DNA of 6,576 nt from Sphingopyxis sp. (GCA_012035435.1 JAAUPH010000136.1:1-6576); one strand, 5' to 3'; counted from the first letter of the stretch, positions 1 through 6,122 are shown. Program-made: numbers and translations. Notes: generated by a model from the sequence alone, not told the origin.

Positions 1-536
1 GGCGGGGGCGGCGCCATCACTCTTTCGACGGGTGCGCTGGCCGGCTGGGCAGGCTCGGGTTCAACAGGTTCCGCTGCGACAGGCTCGGCGGAGATTGCGG
101 CGGGGGGCGGCTCGTCTGTTACGGTGGCGGGCTCCGCAATCGGAACCTCCGGGGGCACGTCTTCGGCAATTGCTGGCGGCGGTGGAACGGCCAGTGCAGC
201 AGAGCGCAGCACTCCCTTGGGCGGCTCGGCGGGAAGTTCGGGCGCAGGTGGCGCCGGTCCAGCTTCACCCGATGCCTTGGGCGAATCCTTTGGCCCCCAA
301 CGTTGGCGCAGCTCTTCCTCTATGTCGGCGGCGCTGCGCGGCGCAGCGGGGGTGGGCGGCGGTGTGACAAAAGTTTCGCCGGGTTTGGGCGGCAGCAGCC
401 CGGTCTGACGCTGGAGCGCGCCGATGCGCTTCGCCGCTTCCTCCAAAATACCCTCGGCGCGCTTCAGCCGCCCGCGCGTGCTGGTCAGCATCGCAAACAG
501 CACCACAACGGCGACGAACATAAAGAAATCAAACAT
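1..536 (-). CDS. Membrane-anchored Pro/Ala-rich protein, probable DUF2339 N-terminus (partial)
   Basis: Reading the minus strand from the ATG at 536-534 gives 178 codons open to the window edge, so the C-terminal part is missing. The protein starts MFDFFMFVAVVVLFAMLT, a single hydrophobic segment (about residues 2-17), then a charged, probably coiled-coil stretch (about 20-43, RGRLKRAEGILEEAAKRIG). From about residue 49 it is a low-complexity Pro/Ala/Glu linker, interrupted by a more ordered IEEELRQRWGPK segment. A short membrane anchor, a coiled coil and a Pro/Ala-rich linker is how large DUF2339 polytopic membrane proteins of Proteobacteria often begin. That family assignment is inference, because the diagnostic multi-helix part lies outside the window. 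A weak GGGGC precedes the start. The gene is divergent from putA. Plus-strand ORFs over this stretch are shadows of the GC-rich linker. I am confident it is a gene and only moderately confident of the family. Confidence 0.8.
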   Translation of the reverse strand, partial: MFDFFMFVAVVVLFAMLTSTRGRLKRAEGILEEAAKRIGALQRQTGLLPPKPGETFVTPPPTPAAPRSAADIEEELRQRWGPKDSPKASGEAGPAPPAPELPAEPPKGVLRSAALAVPPPPAIAEDVPPEVPIAEPATVTDEPPPAAISAEPVAAEPVEPEPAQPASAPVERVMAPPP

Positions 537-577
537 GTGCTGCCCCGACTTTGGCCAGTGATAGCGGAGAGCGGGTG

Positions 578-596
578 CAGATTCGATTAAATTCTG
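578..596. promoter_or_regulatory. AT-rich imperfect palindrome between divergent genes (candidate operator)
   Basis: The 19-bp sequence CAGATTCGATTAAATTCTG has CAG/CTG ends and an AT-rich core, with six of nine symmetric positions paired. It stands out in GC-rich DNA and lies between the two divergent start codons. On the minus strand it contains TTTAAT, five of six matches to a -10 hexamer, but I see no matching -35. Because this PutA cannot repress its own gene, an external regulator is expected, and Lrp/AsnC-family PutR proteins are known for alphaproteobacterial putA genes. The CAG...CTG spacing is longer than the classic 15-bp Lrp site, so this is only a candidate. Confidence 0.25.
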
Positions 597-639
597 GGTG
601 GCGGGATTCGGTAGCGCAGCGGCGCTGCGGAATGGCTAT

Positions 640-643
640 GGAG
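640..643 (+). promoter_or_regulatory. Ribosome binding site favouring the putA start at 652
   Basis: GGAG lies 8 bases before the ATG at 652. The alternative ATG at 679 has only a weaker CGAGA at 665-669, and the GTG at 598 has no recognisable site. Residues after the 679 ATG (MTLSAPPFADFAPPIR) look like a typical alphaproteobacterial PutA N-terminus, so 679 remains possible. Confidence 0.45.
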
Positions 644-651
644 CCGCATTG

Positions 652-3600
652 ATGATCGCCATAACGAGATTCGCGCCTATGACGTTGTCTGCCCCTCCCT
701 TCGCCGATTTTGCCCCGCCGATCCGCGCCGCGACGCCGCTACGGCAGCGGATCACGCAAGCCTATCGGCTGCCTGAGCCTGTAGCCGTCGACGCCTTGCT
801 GCCGCAGGCCGAGGTTGACGCTGCGCTCCGCGGTCAAATCGCCGAGACGACCAAACAGCTTGTTCAAGCTTTGCGGGCCAAGGGGCAGCAAGGCGGCGTG
901 GAGGGCTTGGTGAAGGAATATTCGCTGTCCAGTCAGGAAGGCGTCGCGCTGATGTGTCTGGCTGAGGCGCTGCTGCGCATTCCGGACAATGATACCCGCG
1001 ATGCGCTGATCCGCGACAAGATTTCGGGCGGCGATTGGCGAACGCATCTGGGCGACGGCAACACGCTGTTCGTCAACGCCGCCACCTGGGGTTTGATGGT
1101 CACTGGCAAATTGACCGCCAGCCACACCGAGACGGGCTTGGCGGCAGCGCTCACACGCCTGCTCGCGCGCGCTGGCGAACCAGTCATCCGCCGCGGCGTC
1201 GATATGGCGATGCAATTGATGGGTGAGCAGTTTGTGACCGGCGAGACCATCGGCGAAGCGCTGAAGCGCGCCCGCAAGCTGGAGGCCAAGGGCTTTGCCT
1301 ATAGCTATGACATGCTCGGCGAGGCTGCGACGACAGCGGCCGACGCGATGCGCTATTATGCCGATTATGAAAATGCCATCCACGCCATTGGCAAGGCTGC
1401 GGCGGGGCGCAGCCCCTATACCGGGCCGGGCATTTCGATAAAATTGTCGGCGCTCCACCCGCGCTACAGCCGCGCGCAGGCGGGGCGCGTGACCAGCGAG
1501 CTCATGCCGCGCGTCCAGGCACTGGCAACGCTGGCCTGCCATTATGGCATCGGGTTTAACATCGACGCCGAAGAAGCCGACCGGCTTGAGCTGTCGCTCG
1601 ACCTTTTGGAAACGCTCGCGCTCGCGCCCGATCTTCAGGGATGGGACGGCCTTGGCTTTGTGGTGCAGGCTTATGGCAAGCGCTGCCCATTCGTGATCGA
1701 CTGGCTGATCGATCTCGCGCGGCGATCGCAGCGCAGATTGATGGTGCGGCTGGTCAAAGGCGCTTATTGGGACAGCGAAATCAAGCGCGCGCAGATCGAT
1801 GGCCAAGCGGGCTTCCCGGTCTATACGCGCAAGCTGCACACCGATCTTTCCTATATCGCCTGCGCGCGCAAGCTGCTCGGCGCGCGCGATGCCGTGTTCC
1901 CGCAATTTGCCACCCATAATGCACAGACGCTGGCGGCGATTTACCATCTGGCTGGTCCCGATTTTTCGCTTGGCGACTATGAGTTCCAATGTTTGCACGG
2001 CATGGGTGAGGCGCTGTATGAAGAAGTGGTCGGCCCTGAAAAGCTGAACCGCCCGTGCCGCATCTATGCGCCGGTTGGCACCCATGAAACTTTGCTCGCC
2101 TATCTGGTCCGGCGACTCTTGGAAAATGGCGCAAATTCTTCCTTCGTACACCGCATCTGGGATGAGCAGGTGTCGCCGGATGATCTTGCGGCCGATCCGG
2201 TTGACGAGGCACGCAGAGTGCATCCCGTGGGCGCGCCGCATCCGGTCGTGGCCTTGCCGTCCGACATTTACGGGGCGCGGCGCAACTCTGCCGGTATCGA
2301 TCTTTCGAGCGAGATTGCGCTCGCGCAGCTGGGCGCGCGGTTGCAGGAAAGTGTTGGCAGACGCTGGACTGCCGTTCCGATGATCGCGGGCGTGGACGGC
2401 GGGCAAAGCGTCCATCCGGTGTGCAATCCAGCCAATCATCGGGATCATGTCGGCGACGTGGCGTTCGCAAATGAAGCGCAGGTGGCTATCGCCGCCAGCG
2501 CCGCACTGCGCGCCGTTCCTGCATGGTCATCGATGCCGGTCGAACGCCGTGCCGCGATGCTGGAAGCTGCTGCCGATCGGCTTGAAACCGACATGCCGGT
2601 GCTGCTGGGCCTGATCATGCGCGAGGCGGGAAAATCGGTCGCCAACGCCATATCCGAGGTGCGCGAGGCCGTCGATTTTTTACGCTACTACGCTGATCAG
2701 GCGCGGTTGATCTTGCCCGGCGATCATCGCCCGCTGGGGCCGGTCCTATGCATCAGCCCGTGGAATTTCCCGCTCGCCATCTTTCTGGGCCAGGTCGCAG
2801 CGGCGCTCGCGGCAGGCAACAGCGTGCTGGCTAAGCCCGCCGAGGAAACGCCGTTGATTGCGGCCGAAGCCATTCGCATCCTGCATGCCGCCGGAATACC
2901 CCATGAAGCGGTTCAACTGGTGCCGGGCAACGGCGTGATCGGTGCTGCGCTGGTCAAAAGGCCAGAGGTAGCGGGCGTGATGTTCACCGGATCGACCGAG
3001 GTGGCTCGGTTGATTTACAACGAACTTGCCCGCCACGAAACGCCCGATGGCCGTCCCATTCCGCTGATCGCCGAAACCGGCGGTCAAAACGCCATGGTCG
3101 TCGACAGCTCGGCACTGTCTGAACAAGTCACCGCCGACGTCATCGCCTCGGCCTTCGACAGCGCGGGGCAGCGCTGCTCGGCGCTGCGCATCCTGTGCCT
3201 GCAGGAGGATATCGCTGACCGACAGCTGGCAATGCTCAAGGGTGCACTGAATGAGCTCGAAATCGGCAATCCGGACCGGCTGGCGGTCGATGTCGGGCCG
3301 GTTATCATGCTGGACGCCAAGCAGGCCATTGAGGCGCATATCGAACGGATGCGGGGACTTGGCTGTACCGTGCACCAGCCGCCCCTTCCCGACGCCGCAC
3401 GGCATGGCACCTTCGTCGCACCGACGATCATTGAGATCGACGATATCGCCCAGATCGGCCGTGAAGTGTTTGGCCCTGTGCTCCACGTCCTGCGCTTCCG
3501 CCGCGACGCGATTGGTGCACTAGTCGATGCGATCAATGCGACGGGCTATGCGCTGACATTTGGCCTCCACACCCGCATCGACGACACGGTCGAGCAGGTC

Positions 3601-4329
3601 ACGGCCAAGGCGGCGGCGGGCAATATCTATATCAACCGGAACATCATCGGTGCGGTCGTCGGCGTACAGCCCTTTGGCGGGCGCGGGCTGTCGGGAACCG
3701 GTCCAAAGGCCGGCGGGCCGCTCTATCTCAGGCGCCTTGTCCAATCGCGGCCGTCATCAACCATGGCCAGTGGGCACCGGCCGGACGCAGCGTGCGCAGC
3801 GTTTAAGCGCTGGCTTGATGCGAACGGCTTGGCGGAAAGCGCCAGGGCTGTGAAGACAGCATCCTCTGAGCAGCTCAACGGCTATACCGCCGAACTGCCG
3901 GGGCCGGTGGGGGAGAGCAATCTCTATGCCCTCCATCCTCGCAGCGAAGTGCTCTTGGTGCCGGCCAGCCCCGAAGGGCTGGCGATTCAGCTGGGCACCG
4001 CGCTCGCGGCGGGCAATCATGCCGCGATCCTGTGGCCTGACAGCGAGATAAAGGCTTTCGCTAATCTACCACCAGAAGTTGCTGCGCGCATAAGCTGGCT
4101 GCAGGATGTTCCCGCGTCGGCCGAATTTGCCGCCATCCTGATCGAGCCCCGCGCAGACGGCATGCGCGACCTGATTGTGCGATTAGCCGAAATGGAAGGT
4201 CCGATTCCGATCATGCAGGTCGCCGACGGCCATGGGCGCTATCGTCCGGAATGGTTGGTGGAGGAAGTCTCGACATCGATCAACACCACGGCCGCAGGCG
4301 GAAATGCCAGTTTGATGGCGATGGTTTAG
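652..4329 (+). CDS. putA: Bifunctional proline dehydrogenase / L-glutamate gamma-semialdehyde dehydrogenase PutA (no RHH domain)
   Basis: PutA oxidises proline to glutamate in two steps: an FAD-dependent proline dehydrogenase makes P5C and passes electrons to membrane quinone, then an NAD-dependent ALDH domain makes glutamate. From the ATG at 652 the protein has 1225 residues. An N-terminal helical region precedes the PRODH barrel (about 179-505) with KLSALHP (K264), NIDAEEADRLE (D305), RLVKGAYWD (366-374) and YLVRRLLENGANSSF, whose R487-R488 pair matches the proline-carboxylate-binding arginines. The ALDH domain (about 570-1032) has SPWNFPL (702), FTGS (778), the general base E808 in ETGGQN, nucleophile C842 in SAGQRCSA, and EVFGPV (938). 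Residues about 1045-1225 form the C-terminal ALDH-like domain, ending in the conserved motif NTTAAGGNASLM. The ribbon-helix-helix domain of E. coli PutA is absent, giving the type B architecture, so autoregulation is not expected. The frame is intact. The gene stands alone, divergent from the DUF2339-like gene. Start 679 is possible. Confidence 0.97.
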   Translation: MIAITRFAPMTLSAPPFADFAPPIRAATPLRQRITQAYRLPEPVAVDALLPQAEVDAALRGQIAETTKQLVQALRAKGQQGGVEGLVKEYSLSSQEGVALMCLAEALLRIPDNDTRDALIRDKISGGDWRTHLGDGNTLFVNAATWGLMVTGKLTASHTETGLAAALTRLLARAGEPVIRRGVDMAMQLMGEQFVTGETIGEALKRARKLEAKGFAYSYDMLGEAATTAADAMRYYADYENAIHAIGKAAAGRSPYTGPGISIKLSALHPRYSRAQAGRVTSELMPRVQALATLACHYGIGFNIDAEEADRLELSLDLLETLALAPDLQGWDGLGFVVQAYGKRCPFVIDWLIDLARRSQRRLMVRLVKGAYWDSEIKRAQIDGQAGFPVYTRKLHTDLSYIACARKLLGARDAVFPQFATHNAQTLAAIYHLAGPDFSLGDYEFQCLHGMGEALYEEVVGPEKLNRPCRIYAPVGTHETLLAYLVRRLLENGANSSFVHRIWDEQVSPDDLAADPVDEARRVHPVGAPHPVVALPSDIYGARRNSAGIDLSSEIALAQLGARLQESVGRRWTAVPMIAGVDGGQSVHPVCNPANHRDHVGDVAFANEAQVAIAASAALRAVPAWSSMPVERRAAMLEAAADRLETDMPVLLGLIMREAGKSVANAISEVREAVDFLRYYADQARLILPGDHRPLGPVLCISPWNFPLAIFLGQVAAALAAGNSVLAKPAEETPLIAAEAIRILHAAGIPHEAVQLVPGNGVIGAALVKRPEVAGVMFTGSTEVARLIYNELARHETPDGRPIPLIAETGGQNAMVVDSSALSEQVTADVIASAFDSAGQRCSALRILCLQEDIADRQLAMLKGALNELEIGNPDRLAVDVGPVIMLDAKQAIEAHIERMRGLGCTVHQPPLPDAARHGTFVAPTIIEIDDIAQIGREVFGPVLHVLRFRRDAIGALVDAINATGYALTFGLHTRIDDTVEQVTAKAAAGNIYINRNIIGAVVGVQPFGGRGLSGTGPKAGGPLYLRRLVQSRPSSTMASGHRPDAACAAFKRWLDANGLAESARAVKTASSEQLNGYTAELPGPVGESNLYALHPRSEVLLVPASPEGLAIQLGTALAAGNHAAILWPDSEIKAFANLPPEVAARISWLQDVPASAEFAAILIEPRADGMRDLIVRLAEMEGPIPIMQVADGHGRYRPEWLVEEVSTSINTTAAGGNASLMAMV

Positions 4330-4401
4330 CGGGGGGCTGTGCGCGGGATTGTGGCCGGATCGCCTGACGCGATGACGACGCTGCAATCGTGCTGAAACAG
4401 G

Positions 4402-4617
4402 GCATGGCCCATCCGCTTTTACGCAATCCTTATGGAGGGCGGGCTGCAGCTCAATCCGCTGGGGTTCGCCGGGATGGACAGCAGGCTCGCGCGCAACATC
4501 GCGGTCAGTTTCGTCACCAACACCCATTGGCAAAATTACGGCGGCGAAACCACGCTGTCGCACCTCAGCCAGATCGCAGGGTTGACGGTGCAGAATTCTC
4601 TGTCCGCTGCCACCGGC
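4402..4617 (+). pseudogene. kdpA: Internal fragment of kdpA (potassium-transporting ATPase subunit A)
   Basis: The frame that contains the ATG at 4432 reads [31 protein letters not shown] and [18 protein letters not shown]. These correspond to the KdpA segment usually seen as [39 protein letters not shown], which includes the first selectivity-filter region of this K+-channel-like subunit. Only about 65-70 of roughly 560-590 residues remain: no KdpA N-terminus is visible after the in-frame stop at 4393-4395, and similarity ends at about 4617. Several normally invariant positions differ (AFNTA read as ARNIA, TNTNW as TNTHW, VQNF as VQNS), consistent with relaxed selection. There is no membrane gene context and no kdpB or kdpC. 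It is clearly a remnant, recognised from memory of the family rather than a search. Confidence 0.82.
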
Positions 4618-4697
4618 AGATCGAGGATGACCCGTCGGCTCCCAAATTGCTGATCAACGAACCGGGCGTCGGCTACCGGATGGCGGCGGACGGATAA
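4618..4697 (+). pseudogene. kdpE: C-terminal remnant of kdpE (Kdp response regulator)
   Basis: In a different frame from the kdpA piece, the last 25 codons before the TAA at 4695-4697 read [20 protein letters not shown] followed by MAADG. This is the end of the OmpR-type winged-helix domain of KdpE, commonly seen as KIEDDP..PR.L.TEPGVGYRL. The receiver domain and most of the DNA-binding domain are missing, so it cannot function. The normal order kdpABCDE puts kdpA first and kdpE last, so the join looks like one deletion removing most of the operon. The match is short but the TEPGVGYR-type ending is characteristic of this family. Confidence 0.75.
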
Positions 4698-4737
4698 GCC
4701 AGCGCCCCTCCTTCGGGGGGAGACGAGGGGCGCTGGC
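4698..4737. terminator. 13-bp perfect hairpin after the kdpE remnant
   Basis: GCCAGCGCCCCTC at 4698-4710 pairs perfectly with GAGGGGCGCTGGC at 4725-4737 around a 14-base loop. It starts right after the kdpE stop codon and lies about 50 bases beyond the stop of the oppositely oriented membrane gene, so it sits where a terminator shared by two converging units would. There is no clear run of T on either side. It was probably the original terminator of the lost kdp operon. Confidence 0.6.
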
Positions 4738-4788
4738 ACCGCACGGGCCGGGTCACCGTTTCGCGCGGATTGGAAGAAGAGCTGATTT

Positions 4789-5199
4789 TCAGGCGCGCCA
4801 GACGACAATGGCGAAGAACATCACAAAGCCAGACCAAACGAGCAACGACCCGATCAATGTCAAGGGGAAGAAGGCTGGACTTGCAGTCAGCAACAATCCC
4901 GCCAGACCGCTGAGCATGACGATATAACCGACACTGACCACCGCAACCTGAACGACCGCAGCAATACCAATCGCATTCGGGTGGCTTTTGTAGAACAGAC
5001 CGAACAGAAACAGGCTGACCCATCCGATCAGATTCAAATGGACGTGGACGGGGGCCAGGCTGTGATCTTCCGCCACACCCATATAGATACCCATGCTGAC
5101 CCCTATGACCGCGGTGAGGCTGGCAAGCTTGAAACATGCCGACGGCAGGCGGCTGATGGCGGCGGGGACATCAAGCGCGGTTTGCAGATGCGTGGCCAT
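4789..5199 (-). CDS. Small four-helix membrane protein with HVHLN..GW motif
   Basis: The 136-residue product is very hydrophobic with four likely membrane helices (about 20-43, 51-70, 76-104 and 109-133). The second helix opens with PVHVHLNLIGWVSLFLFGLFY, in which H52, H54, N56, G59 and W60 resemble a histidine-containing helix of heme-copper oxidase or NO-reductase subunit I. Small proteins of this type are sometimes labelled cytochrome-oxidase-like, but whether it binds heme or metal cannot be told from sequence; I treat it as a conserved membrane protein of unknown function. The ATG at 5199-5197 has a strong AAGGGGG (5206-5212) six bases upstream, inside the end of the preceding gene, whose TGA is separated from this ATG by one base. 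The two are therefore probably cotranscribed and translationally coupled. Confidence 0.85.
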   Translation of the reverse strand: MATHLQTALDVPAAISRLPSACFKLASLTAVIGVSMGIYMGVAEDHSLAPVHVHLNLIGWVSLFLFGLFYKSHPNAIGIAAVVQVAVVSVGYIVMLSGLAGLLLTASPAFFPLTLIGSLLVWSGFVMFFAIVVWRA

Positions 5200-5200
5200 G

Positions 5201-5632
5201 TCACACCCCCTTGTCGCCGCGGGCGAGCGCAGCCGACTGTTGCAGTGTGACGCCTTTGACCAGTGGATCGGCGTGGCGATGGACCAGCAGCCAATCGGTC
5301 CCCTCGCGCCGATACACGAGCGTCACGCGCAGCGGCCATTTTTGATGCGGCAAGCCGCCAACCTCACCCTCGCCATGTTCAATGATCGCCAGAACGATCA
5401 TGTCGGCGCTGCCATAGGCCTGCACCACCTCTTGCTTCAGCTTGCCGTTCTTGAAGAATTTGCCGATCCCCTCCCAGCGCTCGCGCGAGTAGGAACCGCG
5501 CGACGGTGCACCGCCAAAAGGCGACATTAGCGTAAAATCGTCAGACACGGTGATCAGCTTCAAATAGGTTTCGATGTCGCCGCGCATCAGCGCGGCATTT
5601 GCGGTCTCGGAGCGGCGGGTCAATTCGGTCAC
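5201..5632 (-). CDS. NTF2/SnoaL-like (DUF4440-type) protein, apparently 5'-frameshifted
   Basis: The frame gives 143 residues from a GTG at 5632-5630. An N-terminal helix (SETANAALMRGDIETYLKLI), then DFTLMSPFGG, a central part with FFKNGKLKQEVVQAYGSAD, and a C-terminal sheet ending WLLVHRHADPL follow the cone-shaped NTF2-like fold of SnoaL/DUF4440 proteins. This superfamily includes isomerases, hydrolases and non-enzymatic binding proteins, so no reaction can be named. The GTG has no ribosome binding site. The same frame is open upstream to a TGA near position 5740 but contains no other usual start codon. Directly upstream in another frame is a signal-peptide-like ORF (5730-5629) whose TGA overlaps this GTG. 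The natural reading is that the gene starts at 5730 and a base has been lost near 5657. The membrane gene follows after one base. Confidence 0.8.
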   Translation of the reverse strand: MTELTRRSETANAALMRGDIETYLKLITVSDDFTLMSPFGGAPSRGSYSRERWEGIGKFFKNGKLKQEVVQAYGSADMIVLAIIEHGEGEVGGLPHQKWPLRVTLVYRREGTDWLLVHRHADPLVKGVTLQQSAALARGDKGV

Positions 5633-5730
5633 CGCGCTATCGATATCGCCAGCACAGGGTTGCGGGCGGCCGTAGCTGCGGCCGCCGAGGCGAAGCCGGC
5701 TGCGAGGATCGAACGTCTTCGGAAAAACAT
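5629..5730 (-). other. Signal-peptide-coding 5' end of the NTF2-like gene, out of frame (33 codons)
   Basis: From the ATG at 5730-5728 the minus strand encodes MFFRRRSILAAGFASAAAAT and continues to a TGA at 5631-5629. An RRR followed by an Ala-rich hydrophobic core is a typical Tat- or Sec-type export signal. GAGAA lies about seven bases before the ATG. The TGA overlaps the GTG of the next frame (GTGA). A one-base insertion, for example in the GGG run at 5657-5659 (CCC in the coding strand), would continue the reading as ..NPCAGDIDSAVTELTRR.. into the NTF2-like domain. I favour a frameshift, either a mutation or a sequencing error, over an independent peptide. Confidence 0.6.
5665..5686. repeat. 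GC-only inverted repeat inside the signal-peptide region
   Basis: GGCGGCCG (5665-5672) and CGGCCGCC (5679-5686) form a perfect 8-bp stem around TAGCTG, within the codons for the Ala-rich signal core. It is probably a by-product of Ala/Arg codons, but it lies six bases from the suspected frameshift and is the kind of structure that causes polymerase slippage or base-calling error. Confidence 0.5.
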
Positions 5731-5783
5731 GAATTTGTTCTCAATTATCTAGGGCCAGACCCTAACGCGACCAAGTGCCACTT

Positions 5784-5811
5784 GTCCCCTCTCTGTCGCC
5801 AGAGAGGGGAC
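5784..5811. terminator. 11-bp perfect hairpin, terminator-like without a T run
   Basis: GTCCCCTCTCT (5784-5794) pairs with AGAGAGGGGAC (5801-5811) around the six-base loop GTCGCC, and a further G-T and A-T pair can extend the stem. It is the strongest hairpin of the intergenic region and lies between the small ORF and the NTF2-like gene, both on the minus strand, so it may end the small-ORF transcript. The lack of a T tract keeps this uncertain. Confidence 0.4.
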
Positions 5812-5859
5812 GAAGGCTCCACGCCGACGGGTCGCAAACCGGCGTGACAAGCTCTGCTG

Positions 5860-5879
5860 CGCTGTGCTGCGGCACAGCG
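5860..5879 (-). terminator. 8-bp hairpin with TGCG loop downstream of the small ORF
   Basis: CGCTGTGC and GCACAGCG form a perfect stem with a four-base loop, 18 bases after the stop codon of the small ORF on the minus strand. The position suits a terminator, but no T run follows. Confidence 0.3.
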
Positions 5880-5897
5880 TTCAGGATAGCGGTGCGC

Positions 5898-6011
5898 TCA
5901 CATCGCTATGATGTGCTGGATGATCAGCAGACATAGGGTGACGACACTGCACGAAGCGACAGCTTCGGCGTTCATGGGATTGGGTTCACTATTCATCGAT
6001 CTTTCCTTCAT
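5898..6011 (-). CDS. Hypothetical 37-residue small membrane peptide
   Basis: The minus strand from the ATG at 6011-6009 encodes MKERSMNSEPNPMNAEAVAS, followed by CSVVTLCLLIIQHIIAM and TGA. Residues about 18-37 form one hydrophobic helix at the very C-terminus, so it would be a single-span or tail-anchored small protein with a polar N-terminus. GGGAG lies seven bases before this ATG. A second in-frame ATG at 5996 is preceded by AAGGAAAG, so either start has a usable site (37 or 32 residues). A hairpin at 5860-5879 follows the stop. It is divergent from the SARP-type regulator. I do not recognise a family. The good sites and the membrane-like composition argue for a real gene; the short length argues caution. 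Confidence 0.45.
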   Translation of the reverse strand: MKERSMNSEPNPMNAEAVASCSVVTLCLLIIQHIIAM

Positions 6012-6052
6012 GTTCCCGCTCCCTTCCAACACCGCCCTACCCCGACGCCCGT

Positions 6053-6082
6053 TTGCCCCATCGTGTGAATGAGCGTTGTAAT
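6053..6082 (+). promoter_or_regulatory. Candidate sigma-70-type promoter of the SARP-type gene
   Basis: TTGCCC (6053-6058, four of six matches to TTGACA) and TGTAAT (6077-6082, five of six matches to TATAAT) are separated by 18 bases. Transcription would begin near 6089, leaving a leader that contains the AAGGAG site. If correct, the in-frame ATG at 6069 lies upstream of the transcript and cannot be the start, which supports the TTG at 6123. Confidence 0.4.
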
Positions 6083-6110
6083 TTGGCCGGAGACCGTGGA
6101 AATTGGCGCG

Positions 6111-6116
6111 AAGGAG
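6111..6116 (+). promoter_or_regulatory. Strong ribosome binding site selecting a TTG start
   Basis: AAGGAG lies six bases before the TTG at 6123-6125. No comparable site precedes the other in-frame candidates (ATG 6069, GTG 6096, ATG 6198). Confidence 0.7.
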
Positions 6117-6122
6117 ATTCGA

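Larger units (their letters stand above)
5750..5967. repeat. Cluster of seven short perfect inverted repeats
   Basis: In about 220 bases I find TAGGG/CCCTA (5750-5764), CAAGTG/CACTTG around one base (5772-5784), an 11-bp hairpin (5784-5811), CACGCCG/CGGCGTG (5820-5846), CGCTGTGC/GCACAGCG with a TGCG loop (5860-5879), CACATC/GATGTG (5899-5915) and CGAAGC-GACA-GCTTCG (5952-5967). The last two lie in the small minus-strand ORF. They could be tandem terminators, operators or the stems of a structured RNA. No known RNA family is recognised. Confidence 0.5.

Noticed and set aside
32..590. Three overlapping plus-strand ORFs at the left end
   Set aside because: Their translations are low-complexity Ala/Gly/Arg strings opposite the Pro/Ala-rich minus-strand gene, which alone has a membrane anchor and a coiled coil.
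598..651. Longer putA start at GTG 598
   Set aside because: It has no ribosome binding site, adds 18 residues unlike PutA N-termini, and would place the start codon two bases from the candidate operator.
739..2448. 569-codon open frame antisense to putA
   Set aside because: It lies wholly opposite the proline dehydrogenase half of an intact, motif-rich putA. Long antisense frames are common opposite GC-rich genes, and its translation shows no recognisable domain.
4359..4373. ATCGC/GCGAT inverted repeat as the putA terminator
   Set aside because: The stem is only 5 bp with no T run, about what chance would give in GC-rich DNA.
4389..4697. A single 102-codon plus-strand gene from GTG 4389
   Set aside because: Only its last 25 codons resemble a protein family (the KdpE tail). 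Earlier codons run out of frame through the kdpA fragment, so this is a composite frame across a deletion scar.
5744..5749. GATAAT as the -10 box of the NTF2-like gene
   Set aside because: It would start the transcript only a few bases before the ATG at 5730, leaving out the ribosome binding site, and the best -35 (TTGGTC) is poor with a 19-base spacer.
6069..6122. ATG at 6069 as the start of the SARP-type gene
   Set aside because: It is in frame but has no ribosome binding site, lies inside the candidate promoter, and the added codons show weaker G/C third-base bias than the body of the gene.
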